DNA from: CAZZKG01 sp964654825
Lineage (GTDB): Bacteria > Gemmatimonadota > CAZMKB01
NCBI GenBank assembly: GCA_964654825.1
Contig: CAZZKG010000015.1
Location: 7,055 to 71,054 of the forward strand
DNA length: 64,000 nt
Direction of reading: 5' to 3'
Position numbers and translations under genes: made by a program. The notes beneath the pieces are model-generated. The model ran no database searches, was not told where the DNA came from, and was given only the letters and a program-made list of their open reading frames with translations. Shown piece after piece: positions 59,128 to 64,000 of this stretch. Position 1 is the stretch's first letter, and the number at the start of each line of letters is the position of its first letter.

Positions 59128-60263
59128 AAGAAGACAGGCTCAAAATCCTCTTGATAAATTTCAGAGATATCACCAATCCGAAAGCCGGAGGGGCGGAAGT
59201 TCATCTCCACGAGATATTCAAAAGGGTAGCGGGGATGGGTCACCGGGTCGATCTTTTGTGCGCAGGTTTCAGGGGCTCGAAGAAGACTGACGAAGTCGAC
59301 GGAATCCGCATCATCCGGGTGGGAGGGGAGTCCTATTTCAATTTTGCGGCACAGGTACAACTCCTGAGGATCAAAGGGGGGAGTTATGATCTGATCATCG
59401 AGGATGTGAACAAAATCCCGGTCTACTCGAAACTGTTCACGAAAACTCCGGTAATGCTGATCATCCCCCACCTGTTTGGAACAACAGTATTCGAGGAGGC
59501 CAGTGTCCCGATAGCACTCTATGTCTACCTGTGGGAATTTTTCATGCCCGTTGTGTACCGTGGACTGATCGTAGAGGTTATCTCTGAATCAACCAGGGAA
59601 GACCTCCTGCGCAGGGGGTTCGAAGCAGAGAATCTGTATGTCGTATACTGCGGAATAGATACCGATGTCTATTCCCCGGGCACGGCCGACAGTAATGCGC
59701 ATCCTTATCCATACATCGTCTGTATGGGAAGGCTCAAGAAGTACAAGCGGGTGGATCTCGTGCTCAGAGCTTTCAGCGAACTTTCTCCCGAACACAAAAA
59801 CCTGCACCTCCTCATCATCGGCGATGGAGACCATGCTCCCCAGTTGAAAAAGCTGGCCTGCCGCCTCGGCATACGGGAAAAAGTGATGTTCACCGGATTC
59901 ATGGATGAGCAGGAAAAGGTGAGACATCTGAGAGGGGCACGGATGGCGGTTAATACTTCACCCAAAGAGGGCTGGGGTTTAACCAACATCGAGGCACAGG
60001 CGTGCGGTATACCGGTAATCGCCAGCGATTCTCCCGGATTGCGCGAGTCGGTGAAGGATGGAGAAACAGGGCTGCTCGTACCGCACGGAGACATCGGCTC
60101 TCTCACCGAATCCATGAGGACATTACTCACGGACGACGACCTGCACCGGAAACTTTCACGAGGAGCCCTCAGCTGGGCGGGCTCGTTAAGCTGGGACAGG
60201 AGTGCCGGAGAGACCCTGGAGATCATATTCAGGTATCTTCGGGGGATACACGCCGGGGCGTGA
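59124..60263 (+). CDS. Glycosyltransferase family 4 (GT-B fold)
   Basis: The protein has 379 residues and a GTG start overlapping the methyltransferase stop. N-terminal half: ITNPKAGGAEVHLHEIFKRVAGMGHRV, the acceptor-side Gly-rich loop. C-terminal half: YIVCMGRLKKYKRVDLVLRAF, LLIIGDGDHAPQLKKLA and the EX7E-like TSPKEGWGLTNIEAQACGIPVIASDSPGLRE. Retaining sugar transfer from a nucleotide sugar to a surface polysaccharide or lipid is likely. Donor and acceptor cannot be told. Confidence 0.9.
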   Translation: MKEDRLKILLINFRDITNPKAGGAEVHLHEIFKRVAGMGHRVDLLCAGFRGSKKTDEVDGIRIIRVGGESYFNFAAQVQLLRIKGGSYDLIIEDVNKIPVYSKLFTKTPVMLIIPHLFGTTVFEEASVPIALYVYLWEFFMPVVYRGLIVEVISESTREDLLRRGFEAENLYVVYCGIDTDVYSPGTADSNAHPYPYIVCMGRLKKYKRVDLVLRAFSELSPEHKNLHLLIIGDGDHAPQLKKLACRLGIREKVMFTGFMDEQEKVRHLRGARMAVNTSPKEGWGLTNIEAQACGIPVIASDSPGLRESVKDGETGLLVPHGDIGSLTESMRTLLTDDDLHRKLSRGALSWAGSLSWDRSAGETLEIIFRYLRGIHAGA

Positions 60264-60264
60264 T

Positions 60265-61505
60265 ATGGAAGACTCAGGAACAGAGACGGGGAAGCGCGAA
60301 CCTACCCCTGGTCAGAAAAAGAGATCTGCCACGGAGATCGTGAAGTCACTCAGATCGAGAGGTTATCAGGCATACTGGGCAGGCGGCTGTGTCCGGGATA
60401 TGATTATGGATAAGATTCCGACAGACTATGATATCGCCACCGACGCCCGGCCGGATGAAGTCCGATCGATATTCAGAAAGACAATCGCTATCGGTGAAAA
60501 GTTCGGGGTGGTGCTTGTCATGATGAGAGGTATCCCGTTTGAAATCGCGACCTTTCGAGGGGAACGAAATTACAGGGACGGCCGCCACCCCGAAGAGGTG
60601 TACTTCACCGACTCGGCGGAGGATGTGAAGAGAAGGGATTTTACGATCAACGGCCTGCTCTATGACCCGGTCGAAGACACCGTCATAGACTACGTCGACG
60701 GCAGATCAGACATCGAAGCGAGGCTCATCAGGACAATCGGTAATCCCTATGAGCGCTTCGAGGAGGACCACCTGCGTCTCCTGAGGGCGATCCGGTTCGC
60801 CGCCGGATTGAATTTCGACATAGAGGAAGATACCCGTGAGGCAATAGAAACGCGGGTGGCTGATATCAGAAGCATCAGTGCGGAACGCGTCAGGGATGAG
60901 ATCCTCAAAATTCTTACAGGTCCCGGACCGAGGCGTGGATTCGAACTCATGCACGAGATCGGGATACTCGGGCACATCCTGCCTGAGGTCGTGAAAATGG
61001 ATGGAGTGGCTCAACCGCATGAATTTCATCCGGAGGGGGATGTTTTCGTGCACACCATGATAATGCTCGACCTGATGGATGAACCATCTGAAGAACTGGC
61101 TCTCGGCGTCCTCCTGCACGATGTCGGGAAACCCGACACGTTCGAGATAAAAGACAGGATCAGGTTCAACAATCACTGTGTCGTAGGATCCAGGATGGCC
61201 GAAGAGATTCTCGAGCGGCTCCGACTCCCTCGAAAAACGGTGAAAAAAGTCGTTGCTCTCGTCAAGAANNNNNNNNNNNNNNNNNNNNNNNNNNNNNNNN
61301 NNNNNNNNNNNNNNNNNNNNNNNNNNNNNNNNNNNNNNNNNNNNNNNNNNNNNNNNNNNNNNNNNNNNGCCCCGGACCGGTATTCTCGGAGATACTCTCA
61401 TTTATTCAGGATCTTCAGATCGAGGGGAGAGTCGACACATTCGAACAGGCGGTTGACATCATCGAAGAGAACTACGGGAACAAAAAGGGGGGGGATACCA
61501 TATGA
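60265..61505 (+). CDS. cca: CCA tRNA nucleotidyltransferase, interrupted by an assembly gap
   Basis: Adds CCA to tRNA 3' ends, which the CCA-less tRNA-Arg here needs. Seen before the gap: YWAGGCVRDMIMDKIPTDYDIATDA (GGxVRD and DxD catalytic motifs), RRDFTINGLLYDP, EEDHLRLLRAIRFAAGL and an HD-like LLHDVGKPDTFEI. After 100 N, the C-terminus GPVFSEILSFIQDLQIEG continues in a frame shifted relative to the N run and ends at 61503-61505, overlapping the sulfatase-fold start (ATGA). The shift reflects an arbitrary gap length, not a real frameshift. The ATG at 60265 is 1 bp after the GT4 stop. Confidence 0.88.
61269..61368. other. Assembly gap (100 N)
   Basis: One hundred N in the CCA-adding enzyme gene. 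The round number and the frame mismatch on the two sides indicate a scaffold placeholder of unknown true length. Confidence 0.98.
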
Positions 61506-63067
61506 AGAAAAAACGAACATTCCCCCTTTTACCCCTTTGCGCGGGGACCGGTATCCTGATCGGTGCCACAGCGGCATTTTACTTTATTCTGGTTCGATTC
61601 CCGTTCGCACCTTCGAGTTTTATTTACCGTCTTTTTCCCCTTCTGGTGATCCTTGGACTTGCAGCATCTGTCCTCTCCTGTCTCATCGGGAAGAAGGTTC
61701 TCCCGAAACCCTCACTCGCGTGGATAACCAGTGCGGTTCTCACTTTCCTCATCATCTACATCTATTTAATGCTGTTCGGGGGCTCTCCGCCCAACGTGAT
61801 ACTTATTGTCAGTGATGCGACGAGAGCGGATCACCTCCACTGTTACGGGTACGATAAGGAGACGACACCTAACCTGGATGAGCTCGCCCGCGAGGGAGTC
61901 CTCTTTAACAACGCAATTGCACAGGGTTCCCACACCATCGTCGCCACTCCGGCCATCATATCATCGATTTACCCATCACAACACGGGATGAGCACCTACC
62001 GGGATATCCTTTCCGACTCGGTCATGACCATCGCCGAGGTCCTCCAGGCACAGGGCTATGAGACGATCGGTATATCTACCAATCCCCACCTCACAAAACA
62101 AACCGGGTTCGACCAGGGATTTGACCGGTACAAATCAGACAGCTCATGGCTCAACACCGATGCCGAAAAAGTCATCGATGAATTTCTCGGGTGGCTCACC
62201 AAAAATGGCGACCGTCGGTTCTTCGCATTTCTTTTCCTGATAGACCCTCACAGTCCATACGAGCCGCCGTTCTCCTTCCTGAAGAGGTTCGGGGGAGATG
62301 AGAATTTCATCGTAAACGACTGGAATGTCGACTCCCTCAGCCTGTACGAGGGGACAGAGCGGGATGAACTGCTGGCGAGGTACGACGGAGAGCTCTCCTA
62401 CCTCGATTTTCACATCGGACGTCTCGTGAAAGCAATGAAACGATCCGGAATATATGACAACACCGTGATTGTGTACACCTCGGACCACGGGGAAGCATTT
62501 TGGGATCACGGCCGTGTTGGTCACGGGGACACGCTTTACGATGAGCTTCTCAGAATCCCTCTCATTATGAAGACCCCGAAGCTTTTTCGTTTTCCCGAGC
62601 TGTCCATTCCTCCGGGCAGGCGTGAATTCCCCGTGGGACAGATCGATATCATGCCTACCATCCTCGATCTGCTTGGCATTTCGATCCCGAAGGCGGTGCA
62701 GGGTATCTCACTCCTTACCCCCGTGTTTGGTAAGACTGGAGAAACGGACAGACTGATCTTCAGTGAAGATATTCTCCTCCAGCTCGGGCCGTACAATATA
62801 CGGAGCGTGCGGGATGGGAAGTGGAAGTTCATACTGAATCAGAAATTTCCAGAAGGATCGATGCAGCGCGAACTGTTCAACCTTGAAAAAGATCCCCACG
62901 AAAGAGTAAATTTATTGGATGAGGAGAAGGAGACAGCAAAGAGACTCGAGAGGGAACTTGTAGTCTTTATGGGGCGTATGGAAAGGGTGAGTTTTGCATC
63001 GGGTCGAAAGAACCTGCCGACCCGGAGTATGCTCGAGAGTCTGAAGGCGCTCGGATACATCCAGTGA
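61502..63067 (+). CDS. Membrane-anchored sulfatase-fold (alkaline phosphatase superfamily) protein
   Basis: The protein has 521 residues. Three N-terminal membrane helices (about 8-30, 40-62 and 72-92) precede the catalytic domain. Seen: NVILIVSDATRADHLHCYGYDKETTPNLDELAREG, YPSQHGMSTY, FLIDPHSPYEPP, VIVYTSDHGEAFWDHGRVGHG and DIMPTILDLLGI, which supply the metal-binding Asp and His residues. The formylglycine motif C/S-x-P-x-R of true sulfatases is absent (the site reads TIVATPAIISS), so a Thr nucleophile as in phosphoethanolamine- or phosphoglycerol-transferases is more likely. It lies between two glycosyltransferases, hinting at modification of a surface glycolipid, which is inference. Confidence 0.85.
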   Translation: MKKKRTFPLLPLCAGTGILIGATAAFYFILVRFPFAPSSFIYRLFPLLVILGLAASVLSCLIGKKVLPKPSLAWITSAVLTFLIIYIYLMLFGGSPPNVILIVSDATRADHLHCYGYDKETTPNLDELAREGVLFNNAIAQGSHTIVATPAIISSIYPSQHGMSTYRDILSDSVMTIAEVLQAQGYETIGISTNPHLTKQTGFDQGFDRYKSDSSWLNTDAEKVIDEFLGWLTKNGDRRFFAFLFLIDPHSPYEPPFSFLKRFGGDENFIVNDWNVDSLSLYEGTERDELLARYDGELSYLDFHIGRLVKAMKRSGIYDNTVIVYTSDHGEAFWDHGRVGHGDTLYDELLRIPLIMKTPKLFRFPELSIPPGRREFPVGQIDIMPTILDLLGISIPKAVQGISLLTPVFGKTGETDRLIFSEDILLQLGPYNIRSVRDGKWKFILNQKFPEGSMQRELFNLEKDPHERVNLLDEEKETAKRLERELVVFMGRMERVSFASGRKNLPTRSMLESLKALGYIQ

Positions 63068-63090
63068 CTCAGAGACGAATGGAGCAGGAA

Positions 63091-64000
63091 ATGACGGGGA
63101 AAGAAGAAAAAGTATCGGTGCTCGTTCCCTCATACAACGAAGAGGAGAACATCCCTCTTCTCCTTAAGAAGTTTGATGAGGTATTCAGGCAAAACGGAAT
63201 AGACGCAGAGCTCATCCTCATCGATGACGGGAGTATCGACGGAACCTACCAACTCGCAACCGAACTCAGTCGACAATACCCCTTTCTCAGGGTGATAAGA
63301 CACAGGATGAACCAGGGTTTGACTGAAGCATTGAAGACAGGTTTCAGAGAAGCTTCAGGCGAGATACTCGTTTTTTATCCGGCGGACCTTCAGTATGATC
63401 CCCAGGACATGCCCCTGCTTATCGAAAAACTCGATGAGGGATATGATCTCGTCACCGGATGGAAAAAGGGTGACTACGGTCTCAAGGGTGTGACCTCGTA
63501 TTTCTACAATGCACTTTCCCGGTGGTTGTTCAAGGTAGATGTACACGATCTCAACTCGGTAAAAGCATTCCGGAAATCCGTTTCTGATTCGATTACGCTC
63601 AGAAAGGACTGGCACAGGTATCTCGTCGTACTCGCCGCGGAGTCTGGCTTCAAGATCTCAGAGGTGAGGATCCCGCTCTATCCGAGGAAACACGGGAAGT
63701 CGAAGTTCGGTCTCCTGCGGATCCCGATCGGCATACTAGATCTGATCAGCGTCAAATTCCAGATGGTTTTCATGAAGAAGCCGATGCTTTTGTTCGGCTC
63801 GATCGGGCTCGGTCTCTTTTTAATCGGCATCGGCGCCGGCATCTATGCACTGTACCTCAGATTCATTCTCTATCAGGGATTCAGGCCTCTGCTCTACTTC
63901 GTCGTATTGAGCGTACTCGCCGGTATCCTTTTCTTCTCCTTCGGATTTTTACTCGAGGTGCTGATGACGATGCTCGAGAAGCTGGAAGCCATTGGGAAAG
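63091..64000 (+). CDS. Glycosyltransferase family 2 (DPM1/GtrB-like), truncated by window edge
   Basis: The frame is open to the end of the window, so at least 303 residues are seen and the C-terminus is missing. The start at ATG 63091 has GGAG six bases upstream; ATG 63079 in frame is possible. The N-terminal GT-A domain begins VSVLVPSYNEEENIPLLL, with LILIDDGSIDGTY, FYPADLQYDP and RKHGKSKFGLLR. Two C-terminal membrane helices follow (about residues 232-252 and 262-285), as in polyprenyl-phosphate glycosyltransferases. The product would be a lipid-linked sugar used for envelope glycans. Confidence 0.88.
   Translation, partial: MTGKEEKVSVLVPSYNEEENIPLLLKKFDEVFRQNGIDAELILIDDGSIDGTYQLATELSRQYPFLRVIRHRMNQGLTEALKTGFREASGEILVFYPADLQYDPQDMPLLIEKLDEGYDLVTGWKKGDYGLKGVTSYFYNALSRWLFKVDVHDLNSVKAFRKSVSDSITLRKDWHRYLVVLAAESGFKISEVRIPLYPRKHGKSKFGLLRIPIGILDLISVKFQMVFMKKPMLLFGSIGLGLFLIGIGAGIYALYLRFILYQGFRPLLYFVVLSVLAGILFFSFGFLLEVLMTMLEKLEAIGK

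Noticed and set aside
60265..61815. Continuous 537-codon frame through the N gap
   Set aside because: The residues after the gap in that frame have no similarity to CCA-adding enzymes and run across the sulfatase-fold gene start; the correct frame ends at 61505.
1..64000. CRISPR arrays, prophage or a dedicated defence island
   Set aside because: No regularly spaced repeats, integrase, capsid, restriction or toxin-antitoxin genes were recognised.

Overview
This 64 kb window looks like a chromosomal segment of a bacterium with a Gram-negative type envelope. It encodes outer-membrane beta-barrels ending in Phe, an Omp85 protein, LapA/LapB-like proteins and lipoproteins. GC is moderate, by eye a little above 50 percent. 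The mix of a GldA/F/G-like ABC transporter, a Bat operon, a giant surface barrel with GxGDY repeats, a PyrR attenuator and a long SRP RNA with an Alu domain fits an FCB-related or candidate-phylum lineage better than a proteobacterium. That placement is inference. A run of 100 N at 61269-61368 marks a scaffold gap, so this is probably a draft or metagenome assembly.

Layout. 1-6.4 kb: end of a propeller-like protein, a giant outer-membrane protein, an Omp85 family protein and a PHP phosphoesterase. 6.4-9.1 kb: long SRP RNA, two minus-strand genes (small barrel, 53-residue membrane protein), an unassigned nested inverted repeat, a lipoprotein and tRNA-Val. 9.2-15.8 kb: purN-purH, a terminal-inverted-repeat element on the purH stop codon, a TPR protein, and pyrR-pyrB-pyrC behind a PyrR-type attenuator. 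15.8-23.1 kb: FmdB protein, HU, tRNA-Arg, mtaB, miaB, lapA-lapB, a ParA/ribbon-helix-helix pair, rpoZ and a primary-type sigma factor. 23.2-25.6 kb: comEC.

25.8-38.6 kb: one long tightly packed operon of 13 genes: moxR, DUF58, ABC ATPase, permease, GldG-like protein, a three-repeat DUF4340 protein, a BatD/DUF4381-like protein and batA-B-C-D-E. 38.8-45.1 kb: TIM-barrel protein, mutL, miaA, nadC, birA, coaX. 45.1-47.3 kb: groES-groEL behind a CIRCE operator. 47.3-49.5 kb: HEAT-repeat lipoprotein and degenerate GGDEF protein behind a promoter carrying a perfect 20-bp palindrome. 49.7-58.3 kb: FmdB paralogue, argS, PfkB kinase, purM, ribD-ribE-ribBA-ribH, nusB and a phosphoesterase. 58.3-64 kb: methyltransferase, two glycosyltransferases, CCA-adding enzyme (broken by the gap) and a membrane sulfatase-fold protein.

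All protein genes except two are on the plus strand, and most neighbours overlap by 1-20 bp, so translational coupling is the rule. TTG starts are frequent. The most interesting targets are the MoxR-ABC-DUF4340-Bat operon, the nested inverted repeat at 7544-7695, the palindromic operator at 47304-47323, the SRP RNA with its UGGC tetraloop, and the giant barrel next to its own Omp85. No CRISPR array, complete insertion sequence, prophage or dedicated defence system was found.
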